DNA of 64,000 nucleotides, taken from Crithidia sp. LVH-60A (taxonomy: Eukaryota > Euglenozoa > Kinetoplastea > Trypanosomatida > Trypanosomatidae). The stretch spans positions 710,001 to 774,000 of the forward strand of contig CP119644.1 of NCBI GenBank assembly GCA_030078075.1, read 5' to 3'. This document shows, one piece after another, positions 55,980-64,000 of the stretch (positions are counted from its first letter, which is position 1; each line of letters starts with the position of its first letter). The translations under genes and the position numbers were made by a program. The notes under the pieces were generated by a model. It ran no database searches, was not told the DNA's origin, and saw only the letters and a list, made by a program, of their open reading frames with translations.

Positions 55980-56851
55980 GGGATGCGCCGCACGTGCTGC
56001 CGTCTTCTTTTTTCCTAATAAAAAAGCCTTCTCTTCTTCTTACTCACTGTTGCGTTTCGTTCGTCCAATTCTGCTTGTGCTTTTCACCACTTCTTTTCCC
56101 TTTTTTTTTTTGCATGTACAGACGCCTTTCCTGCAGCCGTTGAGCTGCCTTTTTTTCCCTGCCTCTTGGAGCTACTTTTGTGGGTGTTTTGTGTCCCCGC
56201 CTTGGCTGAGACACGCACTGGAACCTTGCTGTGTCCGCTCTCTTGGCGTACACAAAAAAGAAATACTCGAGAATAACATCACTAAAAACAAAAAACATAC
56301 ACATGAAGAAGTGTGGCTAGCGCAATGGGCAGCAGCTTTGGTGACAAATTCTTTTCTTTTCTTCTTCTCCAGGCAGTTATTGGCTATGAGTGGTACGCAG
56401 TTGTGTGCGTCTGCATTAGCTGCGGTGAATTGGTGCTTCACTGTTTTGCCATTTCACAGCATGCTGGATGGCTCCACTTGTATAGTCGGCTAGTCTCTGC
56501 AATTTGCAAGAGTTGATGCACGGGCACGCAAAAGATGCACTTGTCTTACTAATCTGCAATGCTTGGCATCAACCCACATCTCATCTTCCCTACTCACACC
56601 TCCGCCGTACTCGTCCCTCAATTGACACACCTACACACGCTCACACATACACTTCTTTCTCTGCATCGAGAAGAAAAAAAGAAGTGATTCTTCACTCTTT
56701 GTGCATCCTCTCCTACACATACGTGCGTAGCTTCAGCAGCAGACACAAAGGGAAGTATCTTCCTCTCAACAGCCGCCTTTTCTTTTCCTCGGTTTCTCTT
56801 TTTGTTTTTATTTCCTTGTCTTCTTCTTCCTCCCCCAAATCTTTCGCGAAG
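55980..56851. other. intergenic region
   Basis: No gene. T-rich sequence with a T-run at 56101-56111, then an A-rich stretch near 56276-56300. The region 56630-56850 is rich in CA and T/C and likely holds the acceptor of the small mitochondrial gene. The AG closest to its ATG follows TTTCGCGA at 56850. Confidence 0.55.
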
Positions 56852-57172
56852 ATGTTCCGTCGTGCTTTGGGTACGTCTGCCGCGCGCAGCGTCACTAGTG
56901 CCGCCGCGGCGGTGTCGCGCCGCTCCTACACGGAGCTGTCGCATATGAAGTACCCCGTGCACTACAACGCCGTTGCGTGCGTGGTCGGCTACTTCGCAGT
57001 GATGTGGCTCGTCTTCCTCCGCATGGGTGCCCGCGATACGGCCCGCGGTGAGTACAAGCACGACTACCTGCGCGTGTGGCGCCGCAAGCTGGGCACCGGC
57101 TACCAGTGGGCCGACGCCTGGGGTCCGCAGATGGACACTCTGTTCAAGGACCTGCCGGAGGAGGTCGAGTAA
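56852..57172 (+). CDS. small mitochondrial single-helix membrane protein, unknown
   Basis: A complete 106-residue protein. The N-terminus (MFRRALGTSAARSVTSAAAAVSRR) is basic, Ser/Ala-rich and free of acidic residues, a typical mitochondrial presequence. One transmembrane helix follows (AVACVVGYFAVMWLVFLRMG, about 46-66), then a charged, Trp/Tyr-containing tail (LRVWRRKLGTGYQWADAWG) ending in acidic residues. Size and layout resemble accessory subunits of the respiratory chain or ATP synthase, of which trypanosomatids have many private examples. I cannot name which. The start is the only sensible ATG: an in-frame upstream extension (from 56504) is untranslated-type sequence. Frame and codon use are intact. 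Confidence 0.75.
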   Translation: MFRRALGTSAARSVTSAAAAVSRRSYTELSHMKYPVHYNAVACVVGYFAVMWLVFLRMGARDTARGEYKHDYLRVWRRKLGTGYQWADAWGPQMDTLFKDLPEEVE

Positions 57173-58997
57173 GGCATGGGATAGCGCTCGTATCACGCGT
57201 AGTAGTTGTGGACGCGGGTGGGTCATGTCGACACACCGGGTTGGCGGCAACGCTCACCTGCACGGCTCTCCTGTGGACGCTACCCGCTGCTCTCGTTGAG
57301 GCGCAACGTGCTCGTCACACATATCTGGTTTTGCCTTTTGCACGCCTCCCTTTTACTTGTCCCTTCCTCCAGCGTTGCTGTGGAGGCCAAGACTGGGCAA
57401 CGTGCAAAGACAAACCTGAATACGCGCGAGTTTAATCTGTTTCAGCGTGCAGCGTCGCCTTTATTATTCGAAAGCCAGGTGCCCCTTCGATACTTGTCAA
57501 CCTCCCCGTCTCTAATAAAACAACAAAAAACAAAGCCCAATGAATGATTGGGGGAAGAAGGAAGTACACGCCTTGTCTTCTCTCCCCGCTTCGTTTTGTA
57601 TAGTCTGTGCACTCTCTGTTGGAGAGAGAATCAATTTTTTTTTCTACCTGTCCAGAGGTACGCGTGCTGATCGCGTCTCCTCCAAACTCGTTTTTTTCTT
57701 TCGTTTGTTTGGCATACTGCAGCGTCATCTTTTTATTATTATTCATAGGAGACGCAGGCGAAAGAGAAACACAAAAAAAACGAGTCCGGAGGCAGCGTGA
57801 TTGACTTCTGCACAGGATCTAGTGGAATTGGAAGGCGACTGGTTTTTTTTTTTTTATAGTAGGTATTTCATTTTGCTTTTTGTTAGACTACACCCCCTCC
57901 ACTACTGCCTTCCACACGCGTCTCGTGGTGTGTATCGGTATGTGTGGGTTTGAGTGTGTGCGTATGTGTTCTGCAGAGGTACGAGCCAGCGTATCTTTCA
58001 TTTCGTGGTTCCTTTCTTTCTCCGTCTGAGTGTCGCTGATTCTTTTTTTTTTTTTCGTGTTGTTGCTGAGCAGAGTAGATTTGTGTAGCGACTCTTAAAG
58101 GCGGTGAAGAAAGGACGAGTATAATTCAGAGCTCACACCACAAATGGAAGCATTCGTCTACGTGTTTTACCTTTGACATGCGCCACTCCTTTAGTCATTT
58201 ATCTTTTTTCTGTTTTCTTCTATTATTTTTCATGATTGGTGGTTCTTCTTTTCCCCTTCAGTTTTGTTTTCTTCTACTTCTCCCTCTTCTCGCGGAATGC
58301 GGGGGCGGAGGAGGGACACGAGAAGAGTCCGTTTTGGCTTTGGTGTTGCGTGCGTGGCACCACCCACAACAAAAAACAACATCCACAAAAAAAGAAGCGA
58401 AAAAAAAAAGCATGGAACTCAGGGCTGTAGGAGATGCAATGTAGCGGGCACTCGCTGTGTGTGAGAGGCTTTCTTTAACCACTCAGCGCTCCGCCTTACT
58501 GCGTACTCGGTGAGAATGCACCGAAAGGCTCCCCCTCTCGACGAATTGTTGCCGGTGAGGCTCCCTGGAAGTGTTCAAAGCAGCGTGCCTCCGCGGGATC
58601 GATAAAGAACGTATTCAAAAAAAATGAAAGCTGTTGAGATTTAAGCGAGGGCGCTTTTGTGGCTGCTGCGCAACTCTTGCTATTGCTTCTTCGTTTGACG
58701 ACGAACGCTTCTGCAAGAACAACCAGCACATGGCCGGTGCAACAGCATCTAACATTCCACTTTCTTATGGTCCTTCTCTTCTCCTTGTCTACGTCTTGCC
58801 TTGGCTGCAGCTATCATAAACGTCGAGAAGGCTGCGATTCTCTTTGTGGAGCTTCACACACCCACATTCCTCTCAAGACAAGCAAATAAACGCGCTTTTG
58901 CGTCACCCTCACTAGCAACGGAAGTGCGTGTGCCGTTATCAAACGTGCTAACACTTTCCACAACAAAAAAACCAAGGAGCGTTGTCTTAGGAAAAAC
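57173..58997. other. long intergenic region (1.8 kb)
   Basis: No gene supported. T-runs near 57842-57854 and 58043-58053, TG-rich sequence near 57926-57968, and A-rich sequence near 58362-58410. Frames at 57027-57299 and 57206-57547 overlap the end of the mitochondrial gene or have no content. The last 240 bases include the splice tract for the dehydrogenase. Confidence 0.55.
58761..58810 (+). promoter_or_regulatory. polypyrimidine tract and trans-splice acceptor for the dehydrogenase gene
   Basis: A C/T-rich stretch ends TTGGCTGCAG with AG at 58809-58810, giving a leader of about 187 bases before ATG 58998. No competing ATG-led gene lies between. Confidence 0.5.
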
Positions 58998-60527
58998 ATG
59001 TCCAAGCTACTGCACGCTGTGGGCGGCAAGGGCTTCAAGCCCTTCGATCTCGCCAACGCTGCCCGCTACGCCACCGGCAGCGGCCCCATTATGGCCCAGC
59101 CCGCCTGCTACATCGACGGCGCCTGGGTGGCGAGCACGCGCACCGACAAGGTCATCGAGGTCGAGGACCCGTGCACGAATAACGTGATCGGTTCGGTGCC
59201 ACAATTTGGCAGCGAGGAGACCGCCATCGCCATTGAAGCCGCCGCTGCCGCCTTCGAGAAGTGGCGCAAGGTGCTGCCGAAGGAGCGCTCCGCAGCGGTG
59301 CGGCGGTGGGGCGAGTTGATGACGCAGAACATCGACGGCCTCAGCAGCCTGCTCTGCCGGGAGTGCGGCAAGGTGGTGAGGGAGGGCAGGGGAGAGGTGC
59401 TCTACGCCGCCTCCTTCGGTGACTGGTACGCCGCGGAGGGCGAGCGTGTCTATGGCGACATCATCCCCGACATCCGGCACGGCGTGCAGGCGACGATCTA
59501 CCGTGAGCCGGTCGGTGTGGTGGGTCTCATCACGCCGTGGAACTTCCCCGCCGCCATGATTACTCGAGCTGCCTGTGCGGCCATCGCGGCGGGCTGCACC
59601 GTCGTGGTGAAGCCCGCCGAGTCGACGCCGTTTACGGCCCTCGCGCTGGCCCAGCTGGCCGAGGAGGCCGGCATTCCCGCAGGCGTCTTCAACGTCGTGA
59701 CCGGCGACCCGGCGAGCATCGGCAGCACCCTCGTCGACTCCTTCACTGTCCGCAAGATCTCCTTTACCGGCTCCACGCGCGTGGGCAAGCTGCTCTACCG
59801 GGGCTCCGCAGACACGATGAAGAAGCTGGGCCTGGAGCTGGGCGGCAACGCACCCTACCTCATCTTCGACGACGCCGACCTCCCTCGCGCCGCGGACGAC
59901 CTGATCAATGGCAAGTTCCGCAACGCTGGCCAGACGTGCATCTGCGTGAATCGCGTTCTCGTGCAGGCGGGCGTGTACGACGCCTTTGTGAAGCTCGTGA
60001 CGGAGCGGGTTGGCGCCATGAAGGTGGGCAACTGCTTCGACCCGAGCGTCGCCGTCGGCGCCGTGATTGGCAAGCCGACGCTGGAGCGGATGGCGAGCGT
60101 GGTGCAGGACGCCGTCGCGAAGGGGGCGAAGGTGGAGGTGGGCGGGAAGGTGATCCCCGGGCCGGGCTACTTCTTTGAGCCGACGGTGCTCAGCAACGTG
60201 CCGCACGACACCGCCGCGTGCTGCAAGGCGGAGCTCTTCGGCCCTGTGTTGCCCATGATCCGCTTCGACACCGAGGAGGAGGCGGTGCGCATGGCGAACG
60301 ACACGCGGGCCGGGCTGGCGGCGTACTTCGCCACGACCGACTACCGCCGTCAGCACCGCGTCGCGCGGGCGTTGCAGTATGGCATGGTGGGCTGCAACGA
60401 GAGCATCATCTCGAGCTCCTCTATTCCGTTTGGCGGCATCAAGGACAGCGGCCTCGGCCGCGACGGCTCTAAGTACGGTATCGAGGCCTTCTTGAACCAC
60501 AAGTACGTTCTCTATTCCACCCTTTAA
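58998..60527 (+). CDS. SSADH: succinate-semialdehyde dehydrogenase (aldehyde dehydrogenase superfamily)
   Basis: A complete 509-residue protein. The ALDH core is intact: ITPWNFP with the catalytic Asn182, KPAESTPF, FTGSTRVGKLL (NAD(P) site), LELGGNAP with general base Glu280, and GQTCICVN with catalytic Cys314. The second Cys two residues on (C316) forms the CxC pair known from SSADH, where it can act as a redox switch. The C-terminal PFGGIKDSGLGRDGSKYGIEAFL also fits SSADH. The enzyme oxidises succinate semialdehyde to succinate with NAD(P)+, at the end of the GABA shunt. The first about 31 residues (MSKLLHAVGGKGF) could be a targeting extension, as a second ATG at residue 32 starts the core; location (mitochondrion or cytosol) is uncertain. 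A different ALDH subfamily is less likely. Confidence 0.92.
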   Translation: MSKLLHAVGGKGFKPFDLANAARYATGSGPIMAQPACYIDGAWVASTRTDKVIEVEDPCTNNVIGSVPQFGSEETAIAIEAAAAAFEKWRKVLPKERSAAVRRWGELMTQNIDGLSSLLCRECGKVVREGRGEVLYAASFGDWYAAEGERVYGDIIPDIRHGVQATIYREPVGVVGLITPWNFPAAMITRAACAAIAAGCTVVVKPAESTPFTALALAQLAEEAGIPAGVFNVVTGDPASIGSTLVDSFTVRKISFTGSTRVGKLLYRGSADTMKKLGLELGGNAPYLIFDDADLPRAADDLINGKFRNAGQTCICVNRVLVQAGVYDAFVKLVTERVGAMKVGNCFDPSVAVGAVIGKPTLERMASVVQDAVAKGAKVEVGGKVIPGPGYFFEPTVLSNVPHDTAACCKAELFGPVLPMIRFDTEEEAVRMANDTRAGLAAYFATTDYRRQHRVARALQYGMVGCNESIISSSSIPFGGIKDSGLGRDGSKYGIEAFLNHKYVLYSTL

Positions 60528-61388
60528 AAGGTGAGAGAGGGATGAAAAGCAAAAAAAAAAAAGAGGGGTGATGTGCGGATAGCGGCTGGCGTCGTCGCAC
60601 CCACGCCGTCACCTACAGACAAACAGATAAACAAAGGAAGTTCTTCTTATGACACGCTATCGAAATGCAAACGAGGATGAGAAAGAGGGGCAAACATTTT
60701 TAAAAAGTTAATTTGCATTTACCGTCGATTCATCTTGGCAGCTCACTTACAACGCGTGCACACGAACACGCATACGCGCGCACACACACATAAACACCGA
60801 TGCACACATAGTGTGTGGTGCTCTATTCCTATTGCCTTTCTTTTTTCTATCTATACTTTTTTTTTTCCCACTTAAGTTGTTCCTCTCTCACATTTTCTCT
60901 GCCGAGTTGACAGGGACGCAAAGCACCGCACCTCAACAAGAAAATTATCATTGCGACAGCAACGGCGGTGCTTCCGCTGAGGAGAGTATCTGGATACAAT
61001 GAGTTTTTCCTTTTTATCATAAGATATCCGTAAGTGCAACTGGGAAAGCTGGTGTATGATGCTTCCCCGTGAACGTGGTGATGCCCTGTGACCAGGCGAG
61101 GCTGCCTACGCGCAGTACTGCAATGAATAAACTCTTCATTAATTTTCTCTGGTCTTCTCTCATCTCTTCTTGTACGTATGTGGTCTTATCTTCGCAGTGA
61201 GGTCATCACAGTATCGGAACCACTTTCCCTGATTTACCCTTCGTGAGCCATCTTTATCTCACTCCCCGCTCTGGCTTTAATAATAGCATTATAAGTTTTC
61301 TCTGTACCGTTTAAAGCAGTCTCCCCTTCGACTCTAAAACCAAAGAAGCAACCAAAATAAAAAAGAATTCCGTATCACGCGCGCAGCT
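60528..61388. other. intergenic region
   Basis: No gene. An A13 run near 60550-60562, CA-rich sequence at 60760-60800 and a T9 run near 60859-60867. Frame 60811-61002 is F/L/S-rich and not credible. A CTCTTCTCTCATCTC tract lies near 61153-61170. Confidence 0.6.
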
Positions 61389-63005
61389 ATGGGCATCTTC
61401 ACGGTAGTAACGCCGCTGCTGGCGGTGCTGCTGGTGCTGCTGCTGCTGGCCGGCCACCCCGGCGAGGCGGTCTGCCCCTCCAACGGCAACACGCACGCCA
61501 TCTACGTTACCTCCAACATGGGCAACAACATTTGGTCCTTCGACACGCAGGGCAACTACCTCGGCGCTGTGCTCAACCCCCGCTCCTTCCCGGAGAACGT
61601 GCAGGTGGACAAGTTGCGAGCGATGCGTTTCGGCCCCGAGGGACACATGTACGTCTCCAGCGCGCGCGGCTCCTACAGCCGCGTCTTTGCGGTGAGCGGC
61701 AACGGCCTCATCAACCGCACGATGGCGACGAACTGCACCCGCAACTACCTCTTCACCGTGGCGGAGCAGGACAAGGAGAATCCCTTCCTCGACCACCCGT
61801 ACGACATCGTCTTCCACCCCGTCTCGGAGGACATGTACGTGTCGAACCAAAACTCCATGACCATCACCCGCTACAAGCGCAGCCGCGAAGACGACAGCAA
61901 GGCGGCCTACGGCACCAAGCCTGCGTGGAGGCCGGCCGAGAACGTGAAGGCGGCGGCTGAGGTGAGCGGGAGCGCGGCGTCGGGGATGGACGCGACGGAG
62001 GTGCCCGACAAGGTACCGGACAACGCCGGCCTCTTCGCCTCTGGCTGGAGCGCCGCCTACTCGCTGAGCTCCGTGCGCGGCCTCGCCATCTCCCCGCTGC
62101 TCCCCCGCTCGCTGGTGGAGGACGGCAACGGCGCCGGCATCTTCTCCGTGTCGAACGTGTCGACGATGTACTACCTGCTCGTGTGCGATGCGGCCGGCAA
62201 CACCGTCCACGTCTTCGACGCCGAGACGGGCGACCGGGTCTTCGGCATCAGCGTGCCCTCGCCGATCCAGGTCATGTTCCCCAGCCGCTTCTACGCCGAG
62301 AACAGCGCGACCCACTTCGTCTCCGGCAACGGCGTCCTCATGCAGCGCTTCGAGGTGCCCTACATTTACGTCACGAGCAAGGACGACGGCATCGCCTACA
62401 TGGTGCGCTTCACGGCGCATCAGAGCACGGGCAACAACGGCCAGCAGCGAGGCGCCTTTGGCGGCGACTTCATCCGGGCCCACCGCCTCTACACGATCAA
62501 CCGCCCGGTGCCCCTGCATGCAGCGAGCGGCATTTACGAGAACCCCGCCCGCGACGTTCTCCTCATCGCCGACCGCAACGGCCGCCGTATCTTCTCCTAC
62601 GCCTCGCCCTTCCTCAGCGACTACACGAGCGGCTACGGCCCCTCGCCCTACCTCGGTCCCTTCGTGAAGAACCTGCCGGACCAGCCGGAGTTCATCATGT
62701 CGGCGCTGCTGGAGCACCAGGAGAACATCCCCTTCTGCTACGAGCTGAACGGAGACGGCAAGTTCCGCTACGTTGCGCTGTGCACGGCGGCCTCGATCTG
62801 GTCCATTGTGCTGGCGGTTGTGCTCGTCGTCGTTCCGCTCTTCATTGTGTGCCGGCAGATCCAGCACTGCATCCGCGAGCGGGAGCGCCAGGATCGGCGT
62901 GCGTACGGCGGCGAAGGCGACGAGGTGTCAGGCCACCCGAGCGACGCCAGCTCGCCGCTGCTGGGCCACCAGGCCCCGAACTACGGCTCCTCTGCGAAGA
63001 AGTAG
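61389..63005 (+). CDS. type I membrane protein with a beta-propeller-like (NHL/YncE-like) ectodomain
   Basis: A complete 538-residue protein. The signal peptide is residues 1-26 (LLAVLLVLLLLAGHPGEA). The lumenal/extracellular part has repeated short beta-strand units of propeller type: AIYVTSNMGNNIWSFDTQG, MRFGPEGHMYVSSARG, YDIVFHPVSEDMYVSNQN, LLVCDAAGNTVHVFDAETG and VLLIADRNGRRIFSYASPF. There are a few glycosylation sequons (NRT, NCT, NVS). One transmembrane helix lies at about 465-487 (SIWSIVLAVVLVVVPLFIVC). The cytosolic tail of about 50 residues is basic, then Ser/Pro-rich with a dileucine-like SSPLLGH, a possible endosome/lysosome sorting signal. ATG 61389 is directly before the signal sequence. 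Function unknown; no enzymatic residues can be argued for. A receptor or adhesion role is only a guess. Confidence 0.8.
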   Translation: MGIFTVVTPLLAVLLVLLLLAGHPGEAVCPSNGNTHAIYVTSNMGNNIWSFDTQGNYLGAVLNPRSFPENVQVDKLRAMRFGPEGHMYVSSARGSYSRVFAVSGNGLINRTMATNCTRNYLFTVAEQDKENPFLDHPYDIVFHPVSEDMYVSNQNSMTITRYKRSREDDSKAAYGTKPAWRPAENVKAAAEVSGSAASGMDATEVPDKVPDNAGLFASGWSAAYSLSSVRGLAISPLLPRSLVEDGNGAGIFSVSNVSTMYYLLVCDAAGNTVHVFDAETGDRVFGISVPSPIQVMFPSRFYAENSATHFVSGNGVLMQRFEVPYIYVTSKDDGIAYMVRFTAHQSTGNNGQQRGAFGGDFIRAHRLYTINRPVPLHAASGIYENPARDVLLIADRNGRRIFSYASPFLSDYTSGYGPSPYLGPFVKNLPDQPEFIMSALLEHQENIPFCYELNGDGKFRYVALCTAASIWSIVLAVVLVVVPLFIVCRQIQHCIRERERQDRRAYGGEGDEVSGHPSDASSPLLGHQAPNYGSSAKK

Positions 63006-64000
63006 AGCTGAGGCGTGTGTGTGTTTGTTTCAGGTTGTGAGAGGGGAAGAGGAGCAGAGAGGGCGAAACGACTGACTGGGGGAACTAAAACACACACAAA
63101 CACACACACACACACACACGCACAACCGATCAACTCGAGAGCGTTCTCGCGTCGACTGGTTTTCTGGCGGCTTTTTTTTCTTTTTAGTAAGCGCGCTTCA
63201 TACGGGCTCTGTAAGCGCCACCTCTTTTTTTTTTCCTTCGTCTCCCACACAACGGGCGAGGGAGGGAAAAAAAAGGAAACGTATGAGCTGCTATCGTTGC
63301 ACCGCCGCATATTCATTTCTTTTTTTTAACAAAACACAAAAATCCACACACATACCGCAACACACATTTTTTTTGCATTGACCTAAGGAAAAAAAAGAAG
63401 ACGAAGAGGGTAAGTAATATTAATTGTGGAGAAGATGAACGTTAATGAAGAGCGCTTGTCCGAGCCTTTAAGGTGTAAAACGAAAGGTGCAGCCCTCTGC
63501 GTCGAAGGCAGGCACCCGCTAATAGACTAGTAATGTTCTTAATTTTTTTTTCCTTTAGCGCCTCAGTGAAGTTGCACATCCTCACTTGCCTAACTGTATG
63601 AGAAGAGAAGAGAGAGAGACAGACGTCTTAAAAAAAAAAAACGACGCCGTGCAGCGATCGGGATTGAGGGAGTTTTGTGTTGTTCTTTTTTTTTTGGCGA
63701 CTGTGTCGTGTAGGTGCATCCGGCTTTGTTTTTTGTGTGTTTATGTGCCTGCAGACTGCAAAGGTTTATTGGCCTGTCTTTGACTAAGCAGAAGCGAGCA
63801 GCGATAATGTTGAAATGCGAGGGCTGCCTCGAAGACAGCGCGATAGGGAGTTCTCTCAACAACCATACTGAAATGGGGCGGCGAGCTGGGAAGAAAAAAA
63901 AAAGAGGAAGGCGAAGTGGCGTGTTCGCCCTTTCCTCTGCAGTCCAAGGACACTAGAACGTGCGGTGTTTATCGACGGTCTTTCATTTAAAAAAAAAAAT
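63006..64000. other. intergenic region to window end
   Basis: No gene supported. A CA-rich array (63088-63124) follows the stop of the propeller-like gene. T-runs lie near 63172-63185, 63222-63234 and 63318-63327, A-runs near 63629-63641 and at the window end. The short frames here translate to low-complexity text. Probably untranslated sequence between two genes of the same unit. Confidence 0.6.
63088..63124 (+). repeat. CA-rich microsatellite
   Basis: Interrupted CACACA array (with AAACACA at its start) directly 3' of a stop codon, in untranslated sequence. Confidence 0.85.

Noticed and set aside
59007-60500. 497-residue open frame on the - strand opposite the dehydrogenase
   Set aside because: Mirror of a GC-rich coding region; His/Val/Ala/Arg-rich text without domains, while the + strand encodes a full SSADH.
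1-64000. CRISPR arrays, tRNA or rRNA genes, transposable or virus-like elements
   Set aside because: None found by reading both strands; simple repeats are microsatellites only. A profile search for tRNAs, snoRNAs and short degenerate retroposons would be needed to exclude them fully.

Overview
The window reads as nuclear DNA of a trypanosomatid flagellate, probably near the Leishmania/Crithidia/Leptomonas side of the family. The reasons are these. All 23 genes I can support lie on the + strand, as expected for one polycistronic transcription unit. None needs an intron. Coding stretches are GC-rich. The long spacers are T/pyrimidine-rich, with polypyrimidine-AG sites of the trans-splicing type and many CA/TG microsatellites. 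The gene set is also typical: trypanin/DRC4, major vault protein, XRN exonuclease, MORN and coiled-coil cytoskeletal proteins. Species cannot be fixed from sequence alone.

Layout. 1.5-9.3 kb: a four-helix membrane protein, an ER-type RING E3 ligase, ribosomal protein L37a (eL43) and a coiled-coil protein. 10.4-19.9 kb: trypanin/DRC4, a disordered hypothetical, and one very large (~1,680-residue) hypothetical whose frame is broken several times. 21-30.2 kb: a Cys-rich membrane protein, NOC3, major vault protein and mitochondrial ribosomal protein uS5m. 30.8-38.3 kb: two neighbouring nucleolar DEAD-box helicases (DDX47/Rrp3 type and DDX18/Has1 type), then a nuclear-signal-plus-membrane-helix hypothetical. 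40.5-49.3 kb: a degenerate Ras-like GTPase with a long disordered tail, a MORN-repeat protein and a coiled-coil protein. 50-63 kb: a nuclear XRN2/Rat1-like exonuclease with an Arg/Asp/Ser tail, a TPR protein, a small mitochondrial membrane protein, succinate-semialdehyde dehydrogenase and a propeller-like type I membrane protein.

Two functional themes recur: ribosome/RNA maturation (eL43, NOC3, uS5m, two helicases, XRN2-like) and flagellum/cytoskeleton (DRC4, MORN, coiled coils, possibly TPR). In trypanosomatids neighbours on a transcription unit need not be functionally linked, so I do not read these as operons.

The strongest anomaly concerns sequence quality. About eleven of the 23 genes are split by net one-base frame changes, many of them at short G, C or T runs, while homology or composition continues in the next frame. 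Two blocks of homopolymer-like sequence (about 17538-17691 and 50060-50293) sit inside genes where conserved coding sequence should be, and a C-run with a short duplication sits at the start of another gene. I interpret these as consensus or gap-filling errors, not pseudogenes or programmed frameshifts. I found no CRISPR array, rRNA, tRNA, or transposon or virus-like element that I can support, and no clearly new biological system. The most novel-looking genes are the degenerate GTPase, the nuclear-signal/membrane protein, the very large hypothetical and the Cys-rich membrane protein.
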